A stretch of 32,414 nt of DNA, from positions 1 through 32,414 of the forward strand of contig JAOFOL010000023.1 of the NCBI GenBank assembly GCA_028042835.1. The letters are read 5' to 3'. Positions 14,907-21,762 of this stretch are shown here, one piece after another. The translations under genes and the position numbers were made by a program. The stretch's first letter is position 1; each line of letters starts with the position of its first letter. The notes below the pieces were generated by a model. That model was not told the origin of the DNA. It was given only the letters and a program-made list of their open reading frames with translations, and did no database searches. This DNA is from Opitutales bacterium (lineage in GTDB: Bacteria; Verrucomicrobiota; Verrucomicrobiia; Opitutales; Seribacteraceae).

Positions 14907-15661
14907 GTAATTCAAAACTACCAAAACGAATCATACACCTCAGTCTACCGTCGGGTCACACTTGTCCCGCCGCCGACCGATGCTCATCCAAAGCACATAT
15001 GATCACAGGTAAAATTACCGACGGACCAAATTGTGAATTCAGATGCTATAGTGCCATGCAAGAGGCAATCTATACGCATCTTCGTAATCAACGCTGGAAT
15101 ACTTTGTTCCGACTCAAAGGTGAGTCACGCAAAAAGATGTTCCAACTACTATCAGCATCGCTCAAGCGTAAGCATGACGCGTACATTGCTAATCACGGGC
15201 AAAGGCCTATCATCCGTGCTCATGTCGGTGGTGACTTCTTCAATAAGTCCTACTTCCTGGCATGGATGGATCTCGCTCGTTCGTTCAGTCCAACATGGTT
15301 CTATGCATACACCAAACGCATCGACCTATGGCTTGAGCACAAAGACCAAATACCATCAAACTTCGAACTTAATGCATCGTTCGGTGGTAAATATGACAAT
15401 CTGATTGAGCCTAACAATCTCAAGTCAGCTCGCGTCGTCTACAGTATCGAAGAAGCAGAAAGACTTGGTCTTGAGCTCGATAAAGACGACTCCCATGCAT
15501 ACACCCGCGGACCGAGCTTCGCTCAATTGATTCATGGCTGTCAACCAGCCAAGTCAAAAGCAAGCAAAGCACTCGCACAACTCAAACACACCAATGGCTG
15601 GACAGGATATAATAAGGGTTTTACCAAACTGCCGTTAAATAAATTAAAAGCCCCAGCTTAA
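14864..15661 (+). CDS. GP88-like phage protein
   Basis: 265 residues from the ATG at 14864 (MENNTTTHQITWSVGNSKLP); an ATG at 14846 adds six residues. It resembles the GP88 family of phage and plasmid proteins: NSKLPK near the start, a Cys motif TCPAADRCSSKAH … FRCYSAM, then HVGGDFFNKSYFLAWMDLAR, WFYAYTKR and SFGGKYDN. The family's role is unknown; the clustered Cys/His suggests metal binding. It is the last gene of a plus-strand trio (DUF932, zinc ribbon, GP88-like) that ends in a good terminator 29 bp later. C-ending codons are frequent in this trio, unlike the neighbouring cargo genes, which supports a separate, phage-like source. Confidence 0.75.
   Translation: MENNTTTHQITWSVGNSKLPKRIIHLSLPSGHTCPAADRCSSKAHMITGKITDGPNCEFRCYSAMQEAIYTHLRNQRWNTLFRLKGESRKKMFQLLSASLKRKHDAYIANHGQRPIIRAHVGGDFFNKSYFLAWMDLARSFSPTWFYAYTKRIDLWLEHKDQIPSNFELNASFGGKYDNLIEPNNLKSARVVYSIEEAERLGLELDKDDSHAYTRGPSFAQLIHGCQPAKSKASKALAQLKHTNGWTGYNKGFTKLPLNKLKAPA
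14878..14889 (+). repeat. 12-bp motif AACCACACACCA, copy 4
   Basis: Lies near the 5' end of the GP88-like gene. As at copy 2 it is read in frame as part of TTHQ. Confidence 0.5.
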
Positions 15662-15690
15662 TTTAACCAAAATACCAATTATTCATCTAA

Positions 15691-15727
15691 GGACCTCGGT
15701 ACTATCACAGTATCGGGGTCTTTTTTT
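15691..15727 (+). terminator. Rho-independent terminator after the GP88-like gene
   Basis: GGACCTCGGTACT-ATCAC-AGTATCGGGGTC followed by T7. A long, partly wobble-paired stem with a clean T-tract, closing the DUF932-zinc ribbon-GP88 operon. Confidence 0.85.
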
Positions 15728-16027
15728 ATCCCGAGTCATTGAAGATAAAAGTATCAGTAGCAAGCTCGCTCCGCTTGACAGAATCCTCCACTGCCTCATA
15801 TCTTGTGTCGTCAAACAACTGAGGGTAAGGGACGATTACGAAAGCCCTTGATCCATACGCCTTCGACTGGATTCTGAATCCAGTGCGTAAAAGTACGCAA
15901 ATCCTTATTGTGCATGTAGTTGCCAAAGTCGAAATTGACATCGGCGACTAATTTGTGACCGTCTTCGCTCGCACTACCCCCCACATCCCCCGGGGTACCA
16001 CTATCACTACCACTCGCAGTCGCCTAT
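15726..16027 (-). pseudogene. Frameshifted, 5'-truncated gene of unknown (phage-like) function
   Basis: One frame reads HKLVADVNFDFGNYMHNKDL, then RTFTHWIQNPVEGVWIK, and then fails (GFRNRPLPSVV*). The next frame takes over exactly there with AFVIVPYPQLFDDTRYEAVE and runs to a stop at 15726. One surplus G in the run near 15844 explains the shift. Upstream the first frame meets a stop just before 16027 and shows no start codon, so the 5' end is gone too; a Gly/Ser-rich segment (SGSDSGTPGDVGGSASEDG) begins what remains. No family is recognised. A sequencing error could explain the frameshift but not the lost start. Confidence 0.55.
15867..15883 (-). repeat. Palindrome resembling the tRNA-Leu anticodon arm
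   Basis: CTGGATTCAGAATCCAG on the minus strand differs at one of 17 positions from the tRNA-Leu(CAA) anticodon arm CTGGATTCAAAATCCAG, the area where the island recombined. It lies inside a coding remnant (HWIQNPVE), so chance is possible. Confidence 0.4.
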
Positions 16028-16148
16028 CAATCACAGAAATAAAAAAGTATCTTTTTGAAGGCCCACCCCAACCGGTGGTAGGTGGGGTACTAAAAATGTA
16101 CTCTATTTTTAAATGAGGACGACTTCTTCTACCTCTAGGCCGAACTTA

Positions 16149-16403
16149 TCAAGAATTGGGTTTCTTTTCTTCTTCCCCATATCCGATCGAAAAACATTCT
16201 GACACCGACTGTTTTGGTGGAAATGCTACAGCGCCTTCGCTCCAGATTTCCGTATTCTTTTCATCAAATTCGAAATGAACTTTAATCAAAACATCCGAAC
16301 ACATTTCATTTTCGAGAGCACATAATCGAATCTGAGCAATCAAGTCCTCCGCGATCTGTTTTGCTTGAATACTTACTGACTCAAGCATGTCGTTTTCCAC
16401 CAA
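16149..16403 (-). CDS. Small hypothetical protein, 84 residues
   Basis: MVENDMLESVSIQAKQIAED, then a helix-strand mix (VLIKVHFEFDEKNTEIWSEG) and an acidic tail. No family recognised. Near its 3' end an ATG in another frame (16180) opens 23 codons, MGKKKRNPILDKFGLEVEEV plus VLI, ending at 16109; either this is a tiny overlapping gene or a frameshift has cut the main protein short. It is the last gene before the right end of the island; the 122 bp between it and the tRNA must hold the tRNA promoter. Confidence 0.5.
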   Translation of the reverse strand: MVENDMLESVSIQAKQIAEDLIAQIRLCALENEMCSDVLIKVHFEFDEKNTEIWSEGAVAFPPKQSVSECFSIGYGEEEKKPNS

Positions 16404-16523
16404 TTTCTGCTTATCTAACTAATCTTTCATTTTACTTTTACCGTTGCAAATTAGTTGCAAACCGCCATGTATAGTATTGAATAACACTGCTTCACATATG
16501 TCAAGCGGCTGACTTTCAACACT

Positions 16524-16565
16524 TTGCCCGGATGGCGGAATTGGTAGACGCGCTGGATTCAAAAT
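16524..16565 (+). repeat. attR: 42-bp direct repeat, part of the intact tRNA-Leu
   Basis: Identical to 2259-2300. It joins the island (left) to the 3' half of the tRNA gene in the chromosome (right). Confidence 0.92.
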
Positions 16566-16612
16566 CCAGTTCCCGCGAGGGAGTGAGGGTTCGACCCCCT
16601 CTCCGGGTACCA
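16526..16612 (+). tRNA. tRNA-Leu (anticodon CAA)
   Basis: 87 bases. Acceptor GCCCGGA pairs with TCCGGGT (one G-T pair), discriminator A, CCA encoded at 16610-16612. Anticodon arm CTGGA-TTCAAAA-TCCAG gives CAA (reads UUG). The long variable arm (TTCCCGCGAGGGAG) is class II, as expected for Leu, and the T arm contains GGTTCGACC. A T-run follows at 16616-16622. The 5' half is also the island attachment repeat. Confidence 0.97.
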
Positions 16613-16636
16613 CTCTTTTTTTATTTTCCCAGTGTA

Positions 16637-17152
16637 ATGAAAACTATGCAGGTATCCATCCGCAGAGGGCGCGAGTCCGACATGCCCGCCTTACGGGACA
16701 TTCTTAATCATTATATCCTTAATTCGGTCGTAACCTTCGAAATGGTGGAGCTATCCCTGGAAAACCGCAAAACCTGGTTCACCCAGTTTTCGGAAACGGG
16801 TCGATATCAACTATTTGTAGCCGAAGAAAAAGGATTCGTTGTCGGATATGCCGCAAGTTTGCGCTTCCACCAGCGTCCGGCCTATGCCCCTTCGGTCATG
16901 AGCAGTATCTATCTCCATCCGCAACATACAGGAAAGGGAATCGGAGAAAGGATATATACCGAGCTGATGGAAAACATGAAACTCGCCGAGGATGTGCACC
17001 GGGTGTACGGACTGGTGGTACTTCCCAACCCCGGGTCCGAAAAACTCCATGAAAAACTGGGCTTTCAGGTGGCCGGTGTGCTCAATGAGGGCGGTTATAA
17101 ATTTGGTGAGTATCATGATGTCCGTATGTACGAACATCGCCTGGGGAAGTAA
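16637..17152 (+). CDS. GNAT N-acetyltransferase, phosphinothricin acetyltransferase-like
   Basis: 171 residues from the ATG at 16637; the longer frame reaching back through the tRNA (MAELVDALDSKSSS) is the well-known tRNA-Leu translation artefact. GNAT fold is visible: IRRGRESDMPALRDILNHYI at the N-terminus, motif A SSIYLHPQHTGKGIGERIYT with the acetyl-CoA loop HTGKGIG, then NPGSEKLHEKLGFQVAGVLN. It matches the COG1247 type (PAT/bar-like enzymes that acetylate small amines such as phosphinothricin or methionine sulfoximine). The natural substrate cannot be told from the sequence. It begins 24 bp after the tRNA and converges with a minus-strand gene 12 bp downstream. Confidence 0.88.
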   Translation: MKTMQVSIRRGRESDMPALRDILNHYILNSVVTFEMVELSLENRKTWFTQFSETGRYQLFVAEEKGFVVGYAASLRFHQRPAYAPSVMSSIYLHPQHTGKGIGERIYTELMENMKLAEDVHRVYGLVVLPNPGSEKLHEKLGFQVAGVLNEGGYKFGEYHDVRMYEHRLGK

Positions 17153-17164
17153 CCCACTCTGTGA

Positions 17165-17425
17165 TCACAAATACTGCTGACTCTCAATCCATGTGACTAG
17201 GGAGAGGATGCAAAGAAGAGCCCCTCCCGCCAGAATCCATGGGAACGGGCCATGCGGTTTTTCCATGAATTCAAAACTGCATTCCTCACAGTTCATCTCC
17301 TTCCCTTTTCTTTTGGAATCGCAAAAGGGACATGCATCATGACCATGGGAATTTCCCAGACGAAGCAGAAAGACAAAGAGAAAAGGACAAAAGAGTAGAA
17401 ACCAGACAAGACTTACTAAGTTCAT
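17165..17425 (-). CDS. Small membrane protein with zinc ribbon
   Basis: 86 residues: an N-terminal helix (about 4-22, VSLVWFLLFCPFLFVFLLR), a Cys4 zinc-ribbon (CPFC at about 32-35 and CEEC at about 46-49), and a second helix (about 63-79, PWILAGGALLCILSLVTW). The ribbon should lie between the two helices on one face of the membrane. Twelve bp downstream of the MotA-like gene on the same strand, so probably one transcript. Function unknown. Confidence 0.65.
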   Translation of the reverse strand: MNLVSLVWFLLFCPFLFVFLLRLGNSHGHDACPFCDSKRKGKEMNCEECSFEFMEKPHGPFPWILAGGALLCILSLVTWIESQQYL

Positions 17426-17437
17426 ATTGCTAAAATT

Positions 17438-17914
17438 CTACCCGGAAGCCTTTTCAGAAAAGCTATACCGCAAATAAACAAATAGCCCCTGAGACAATAA
17501 CATCGCGACAAAGACCCCACTCATAGCGGCGGCTACCCGTAGACCGACCTGCTCCCGATGCTCCAGGTTACTCATCGTACAAATGAGGCTAAGTATAACA
17601 GCCATACCTCCACCCACCGCAGCGTAACTACGAGCACTATCGCAAATTTGACAAAACTCACGATTGGGAAGTGGTTTTTGGACGCAGGCCAGTAGAGCCT
17701 TGGGAAGATAAACTAGAAATTGTTTACGGTGCGTACACAAGAGGCCGAAACATGTAGTGCCCACCACAATAATAATTTCAGGAGGATGAATGAGATTCAA
17801 AAGATTCCCTCCAGCGAGTACAAATCCAGCGAGTACGGTCGTAAAAAAACCGATTATCCCAAGAATGCGGAGAATTGAGTCTGTTAGATCGAAGCTGCTT
17901 TCATTTTCATTCAT
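17438..17914 (-). CDS. Small MotA/TolQ-like membrane protein
   Basis: 158 residues. The first half resembles the N-terminus of MotA-type proton channel subunits: LGIIGFFTTVLAGFVLAGGN, then LLNLIHPPEIIIVVGTTCFG. Later helices are at about 104-123 (YAAVGGGMAVILSLICTM) and 130-150 (VAAAMSGVFVAMLLSQGLFV). MotA and TolQ/ExbB proteins are usually 210-290 residues with a large cytoplasmic loop; here the loop is short, so the protein may be a reduced relative with another role. No MotB partner lies beside it; instead the zinc-ribbon membrane protein follows. The start at 17914 gives a short acidic tail before the first helix. Confidence 0.6.
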   Translation of the reverse strand: MNENESSFDLTDSILRILGIIGFFTTVLAGFVLAGGNLLNLIHPPEIIIVVGTTCFGLLCTHRKQFLVYLPKALLACVQKPLPNREFCQICDSARSYAAVGGGMAVILSLICTMSNLEHREQVGLRVAAAMSGVFVAMLLSQGLFVYLRYSFSEKASG

Positions 17915-18023
17915 AAGTAAATTTGCTTATGAATAACATTAATGCAAATTATTTAAATATTAATTTAGATACACCATATCTAAAACTAAATTTCGATGGC
18001 GAAACTAATTTCATATATAAAAT

Positions 18024-19016
18024 TCAGCTGGGTAGTAAATCGCTGACTAGATCACGCTCTTCAGCAAGCTCACTGACAGAAGCATCAATTTTTTCACGGG
18101 CAAAGTCATTGATGGGTAAGTCCTGAACAATTTCCCAGTTTTGGCCATCCGAACGAATAGGGAAAGAAGTAATCAAACCTTCCTTGGTGTCATAACTGCC
18201 GTCAGATGCCACACAAACACTATTCCAATTTCCTTCCGGAGTGGGTGTGGTGAGAGATTTGACTGTGTCTATGGCGGCATTGGCTGCCGAAGCAGCTGAA
18301 GATGCACCCCTAGCCTGTATGATGGCAGCTCCACGCTGCTGAACAGTCGGAATAAAGTCCACATGAGCCCAAGTATCATCTGAGATTACTTCAGAGGCGG
18401 GAGCCCCACCAATTTTAGAGTTGTAATAATCGGGGTATTGGGTGGCGGAATGGTTTCCCCAAATTGTGACGTTGGAAACTTCAGACACCTGCCGATTGGC
18501 CTTAGCTGCAAGTTGAGCTGCAGCACGGTTTTCGTCCAGCCGGGTCATTGCAAACCAACGGTCACGCGGGATACCAGGGGCATTATTCATCGCAATCAAG
18601 CAATTAGTGTTACATGGATTACCTACAACCAATACTCGCACATCAGATGCTGCATTTGCCTCGATCGCTTTACCCTGTCCAGTGAAAATCTTTCCGTTGA
18701 TGCCAAGTAGATCTCCTCTTTCCATACCGGCTTTTCTTGGTACACTACCTACAAGCAAGGACCAGTTAACATCAGAAAACCCTTCATTGAGGTCTGAAGT
18801 CGGACGAATGTCCTTAAGCAATGGAAAGGCGCAATCATCAAGTTCCATGCATACGCCTTCGAGAGCTTTCATGCCAGGTTCAATCTCAATGAGATTCAAG
18901 GCAACCGGTTGGTCAGGTCCAAAAAGACCACCGGATGCAATACGAAAAAGTAAAGAGTAACCGATTTGACCGGCAGCTCCGGTTACAGCTACACGAATAG
19001 GTGCTTTATCATTCAT
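18024..19016 (-). CDS. mdh: Malate dehydrogenase (NAD type)
   Basis: 330 residues, full length for the cytoplasmic-type MDH family (MalDH of about 325-330). It interconverts malate and oxaloacetate in the TCA cycle. The NAD-binding loop is [13 protein letters not shown] (11-23). The substrate loop carries Arg in [14 protein letters not shown] (R94 and R100), and the active site shows MTRLDENRA (D161) and [12 protein letters not shown] with catalytic H189. The frame is intact. It is transcribed in the same direction as the DAHP synthase gene upstream, 43 bp apart. No Shine-Dalgarno is visible before ATG 19016. Confidence 0.96.
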   Translation of the reverse strand: MNDKAPIRVAVTGAAGQIGYSLLFRIASGGLFGPDQPVALNLIEIEPGMKALEGVCMELDDCAFPLLKDIRPTSDLNEGFSDVNWSLLVGSVPRKAGMERGDLLGINGKIFTGQGKAIEANAASDVRVLVVGNPCNTNCLIAMNNAPGIPRDRWFAMTRLDENRAAAQLAAKANRQVSEVSNVTIWGNHSATQYPDYYNSKIGGAPASEVISDDTWAHVDFIPTVQQRGAAIIQARGASSAASAANAAIDTVKSLTTPTPEGNWNSVCVASDGSYDTKEGLITSFPIRSDGQNWEIVQDLPINDFAREKIDASVSELAEERDLVSDLLPS

Positions 19017-19059
19017 AAGTAGTTACAAGTTGGGGGAAAAAGGTGAATACAAAAATTAG

Positions 19060-20130
19060 TTAATTAAAACGCGACTTATCAATTACCTCGGCGGCTCGCC
19101 GAAGGCAAGCCTCAGTCGTTGACCAGTCGATACAACCGTCCGTAATTGAAACTCCATATTCCAGCTGATCAACAGGGCGAGGAAATGCTTGATTCCCTGC
19201 CTTCAAATGGCTCTCTATCATAACAGCATGGATACATTCAGCTCCATCTTCGATCTGCCCGAGTACATCATCTAGAACATCCGGTTGCATGGAGGGATCC
19301 TTCGAACTGTTCGCATGGCTACAATCGATCATGATCGAAGTTGGAGCTTTCACAGTCTCCAGTCCGATTTTTGCCATATCCACATTTCCGGATGTATAGT
19401 TGGGTCCTCCAGCGCCACCTCTTAATATAAGTTGGCAATCAGGGTTCCCACCTGTGGTGACAGCGGAGGCTTGTCCATCTTCGGTGATACCCAAAAAGGT
19501 CTGACTTTTTGTGGCGGCAATTATGCCGTTAACTGCAGCCTTAAGGTCACCACTTGTTGCATTCTTGAAGCCAACAGGCATGGACAAACCTGACGCCATT
19601 TGGCGATGCGTCTGTGATTCTGAAGTACGGGCACCGATAGCGGCCCAACAAAGAGAGTCTGCTAAATACTGAGGGGTAATAGGGTCAAGTAATTCTGTAG
19701 CGGTAGGGATACCTAAATCCAGAACCTCGCCGAGGAAAGTACGTGCAATCCGTAAGCCTTTAGGAATATCACAAGTTCCATTCATTTGAGGATCCATGAT
19801 AAGTCCTTTCCACCCAACTGTTGTGCGCGGTTTTTCAAAATAAACTCGCATGACTAGAAGCAAGCGATCTTTTACCTCATCGGATAAAGCAGCAAAACGT
19901 TCTGCATATTCCCGACAAGCTTTAAGGTCGTGAATGGAACATGGACCGACCACGGCAAGCAATCGCTTATCCTCGCCATGAATGATAGAATGAAGATCAT
20001 CTCTTGTTTTACGAACAAGGCTTTTTTGATCTGCGTTACGGGGAATTTCTTCACATAATTCCACCGGTTTAGGTAGAGCTACGGAGTTGGTAATTCTTAA
20101 GTTTGTTACATTGTGCACTCGTATGAACAT
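19060..20130 (-). CDS. aroG: 3-deoxy-7-phosphoheptulonate (DAHP) synthase, class I alpha
   Basis: 356 residues, normal for the AroF/AroG/AroH type. It joins phosphoenolpyruvate and erythrose 4-phosphate to start the shikimate pathway. Signature parts: VGPCSIHD (61-68, metal and PEP site), PRTTVGWKGLIMDP (101-114), ESQTHRQMASGLSMPVGFKN, LRGG-GGPNY and IDCSHANSSKDP (metal-binding His). Which of the three paralogue names applies, and so which amino acid inhibits it, cannot be read from the sequence; aroG is used only as a generic symbol. It is divergent from ygfZ, with 48 bp between the two starts. Confidence 0.93.
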   Translation of the reverse strand: MFIRVHNVTNLRITNSVALPKPVELCEEIPRNADQKSLVRKTRDDLHSIIHGEDKRLLAVVGPCSIHDLKACREYAERFAALSDEVKDRLLLVMRVYFEKPRTTVGWKGLIMDPQMNGTCDIPKGLRIARTFLGEVLDLGIPTATELLDPITPQYLADSLCWAAIGARTSESQTHRQMASGLSMPVGFKNATSGDLKAAVNGIIAATKSQTFLGITEDGQASAVTTGGNPDCQLILRGGAGGPNYTSGNVDMAKIGLETVKAPTSIMIDCSHANSSKDPSMQPDVLDDVLGQIEDGAECIHAVMIESHLKAGNQAFPRPVDQLEYGVSITDGCIDWSTTEACLRRAAEVIDKSRFN

Positions 20131-20138
20131 AGAAGGGA

Positions 20139-20156
20139 AGCTTGCATGAACAAGCT
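20139..20156. promoter_or_regulatory. Inverted repeat in the divergent aroG/ygfZ promoter region
   Basis: AGCTTG-CATGAA-CAAGCT, perfect 6-bp arms, central in the 48-bp gap between divergent starts. It fits an operator or simply a weak hairpin; no known regulator site is recognised. Confidence 0.3.
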
Positions 20157-20178
20157 AAAGTTTTACGAATAGAAAAAT

Positions 20179-21093
20179 ATGCATGATTTTTTTTACAAAC
20201 GACCTGCACCAACGATCATCAGAACGACCGGTGAAGATGCAGAGGATTACTTACAAAGCCAATGGACGATTGACCTAAAAAAACTTCCTGAGCAAGAAGT
20301 CCGTTTTGGACTTCGATTAAACTCTAAAGGGAAAATACTAGCTGGCGCTTACATACTCCGCTTAACTAAGGAAGAATTCCTTATCTTATCAGAAGGATTA
20401 GCTGCCGAGGAATTAATTTCATTGATGGAAGAAAATGTGGTGGCTGATGAAGTCGAATTTTCCAATGAATCCGAATCCTGGGACTATTTTTGCACTCGAG
20501 TGAAGGACCCTAAAAGTTTTATCGCCAAGTGTGGAAAATCTTTCGATTCATCGGGACAGATCGTTAAATTTGAAGATTCTATCTTCTTTATCGACGAAAG
20601 ATACGAGGGGAGCACATTGTCTTCAATACATAAAAAATCAGATACAAGTCACCCTGCCTGGACAAACGAACTACAAGAAATAAATAAGGATGAATATAAT
20701 TTCCTGCGAATCAAAAACCACTGCTTTGACATTCCAATGGAGATTGGTCCTGAGGAATTACCTCAAGAGGCGGGTCTGGAAATAAAATCTGTCGATTTCG
20801 ATAAGGGTTGCTATCTTGGACAAGAAGTCATGGCCCGACTCCACTCTATGGGACAAGTCCAACGTCACATAACTGTAGTCGAGTGGTTACCTGAATCAGG
20901 AACGCCTCCCACCCTTCCGATGAATGTGGTGTTTAATGACAAAAGCATCGGTTCATTAAAATCTCTTGTGGGGGATGGAGAAACTTGGATCGGGGTGGCA
21001 AAGATTCACCAAAAAGGAATGGTTCAACTTGGGACAGAAGGTTTAGACCTCGAAGATAAAAACTTTGGAAAGATTAGAAAATATGAATCATAA
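20179..21093 (+). CDS. ygfZ: YgfZ/GcvT-like folate-binding protein
   Basis: 304 residues. The family's defining motif K-G-C-Y-x-G-Q-E is present as KGCYLGQE (209-216), with Cys 211 the conserved functional residue. The N-terminal half follows the GcvT fold (EDAEDYLQSQWTIDLKKLPE, GLRLNSKGKILAGAYILRL), and QVQRHI starts the C-terminal barrel. YgfZ proteins use tetrahydrofolate and help assemble or repair certain iron-sulfur enzymes. The last codons overlap the next gene's ATG (AAATATGAATCATAA), so the two are likely translated together. Confidence 0.93.
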   Translation: MHDFFYKRPAPTIIRTTGEDAEDYLQSQWTIDLKKLPEQEVRFGLRLNSKGKILAGAYILRLTKEEFLILSEGLAAEELISLMEENVVADEVEFSNESESWDYFCTRVKDPKSFIAKCGKSFDSSGQIVKFEDSIFFIDERYEGSTLSSIHKKSDTSHPAWTNELQEINKDEYNFLRIKNHCFDIPMEIGPEELPQEAGLEIKSVDFDKGCYLGQEVMARLHSMGQVQRHITVVEWLPESGTPPTLPMNVVFNDKSIGSLKSLVGDGETWIGVAKIHQKGMVQLGTEGLDLEDKNFGKIRKYES

Positions 21094-21304
21094 AGAAATT
21101 ACACAGGTAGCTGGAATTTTTAAAAATTTAGGAGCCAACCAAGAACAGGCAACGACCATGGCAAGGCAATTAATCAAGCGCGCAGAACAACTCGCCAAAG
21201 AAAATAATTCCTCCAATATTAAGGAATTACAAACGCTTTTAGATACCGCAATTTGTGGAGCACAAGGAATCCTAAAACCCACTAAAAAAGCCGATTCTGA
21301 GTAA
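21083..21304 (+). CDS. Small helical protein downstream of ygfZ
   Basis: 73 residues from the ATG at 21083, which overlaps the end of ygfZ in another frame; a longer start at 21065 is less likely. Helical and Ala/Gln-rich: ITQVAGIFKNLGANQEQATT, MARQLIKRAEQLAKEN, LLDTAICGAQGIL. No family recognised. The overlap suggests a partner role with YgfZ (inference). Confidence 0.7.
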   Translation: MNHKEITQVAGIFKNLGANQEQATTMARQLIKRAEQLAKENNSSNIKELQTLLDTAICGAQGILKPTKKADSE

Positions 21305-21339
21305 AAAAACCAATAAACCGCTAAAAAATCGCGTTTTTT

Positions 21340-21371
21340 GCAGAAAATGTTTGACCAAGTCGCAGAAAATG
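21340..21371 (+). promoter_or_regulatory. Direct repeat GCAGAAAATG upstream of HU
   Basis: Two exact 10-bp copies at 21340-21349 and 21362-21371, 22 bp apart (two helical turns), with TTGACC between them as a possible -35. The spacing suggests protein binding on one DNA face near the HU promoter. No clear -10. Confidence 0.35.
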
Positions 21372-21428
21372 CAGAGCTAAAAGCTTGAACAACTCAAACA
21401 ATCATATTCCAAACAAAAGGAACCCAAC

Positions 21429-21701
21429 ATGAATAAAGGACAACTAATCGAAGCCGTACAAAAAAAACTAGGCAAGGACACTACCAAGGCAGCAGCAGAC
21501 GCAGCACTTAATGCTGTGATTGATTGCGTAACCAAGGCAGTTAAGAAAGAGCCTGTTCAAATCATTGGCTTTGGTACCTTTTCCGTGGTTAAGCGTGCGG
21601 CCCGTAAAGGAGTGAATCCCCAAACCGGTGAAAAAATTAAGATTAAGGCTTCCAAGTCTGTGAAGTTCAAGCCAGGTGCTAAATTAAAGGCTGCAATCTG
21701 A
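21429..21701 (+). CDS. hup: HU-family DNA-binding protein
   Basis: 90 residues, exact size for HU/IHF. It bends and compacts DNA as a dimer. N-terminal helices MNKGQLIEAVQKKLGKD and AAADAALNAVIDCVTKAV are followed by the beta arm: IIGFGTFSVVKRAARKGVNP, QTGEKIKIKASKSVKFKPGA. The Pro in GVNPQTG is the DNA-intercalating residue of the arm. It has the clearest Shine-Dalgarno in the window (AAAAGGAACCCAAC-ATG), as expected for an abundant protein, and a strong terminator 29 bp after the stop. Confidence 0.96.
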   Translation: MNKGQLIEAVQKKLGKDTTKAAADAALNAVIDCVTKAVKKEPVQIIGFGTFSVVKRAARKGVNPQTGEKIKIKASKSVKFKPGAKLKAAI

Positions 21702-21729
21702 TTTGCTTCTAATATACCCCTTTTAAATA

Positions 21730-21757
21730 AACCCGTGGGCAACCACGGGTTTTTTTT
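21730..21757 (+). terminator. Strong rho-independent terminator after hup
   Basis: ACCCGTGG-GCAA-CCACGGGT, a perfect 8-bp stem and 4-base loop followed by T7. It ends five bases before the galactokinase-like ATG. Confidence 0.95.
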
Positions 21758-21762
21758 AACAC

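Larger units (their letters stand above)
2259..16565 (+). mobile_element. Genomic island integrated in tRNA-Leu(CAA)
   Basis: Two identical 42-bp direct repeats 14,265 bp apart bound the element. It carries its own tyrosine recombinase next to the left end. Its content differs from the flanks: a mosaic surface protein, broken and duplicated small genes, YwqK and ankyrin lipoproteins, and a block of phage-type genes (HNH, DUF932, GP88-like). No terminase, capsid, conjugation or replication initiator gene is visible, so it is not a complete prophage or an ICE; a phage satellite, a decayed plasmid prophage or an integrative island are all open. Orientation of the tRNA halves implies that the island supplies the upstream DNA of the intact tRNA-Leu. 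Confidence 0.88.

Noticed and set aside
16050-16090. CCCACC … GGTGGG stem as terminator
   Set aside because: The stem has no T-tract on either strand and no clear gene to end.
16532-16640. N-terminal extension of the GNAT gene starting MAELVDALDSKSSS
   Set aside because: This is the translation of the tRNA-Leu gene, a known false ORF start. The real start is the ATG at 16637.
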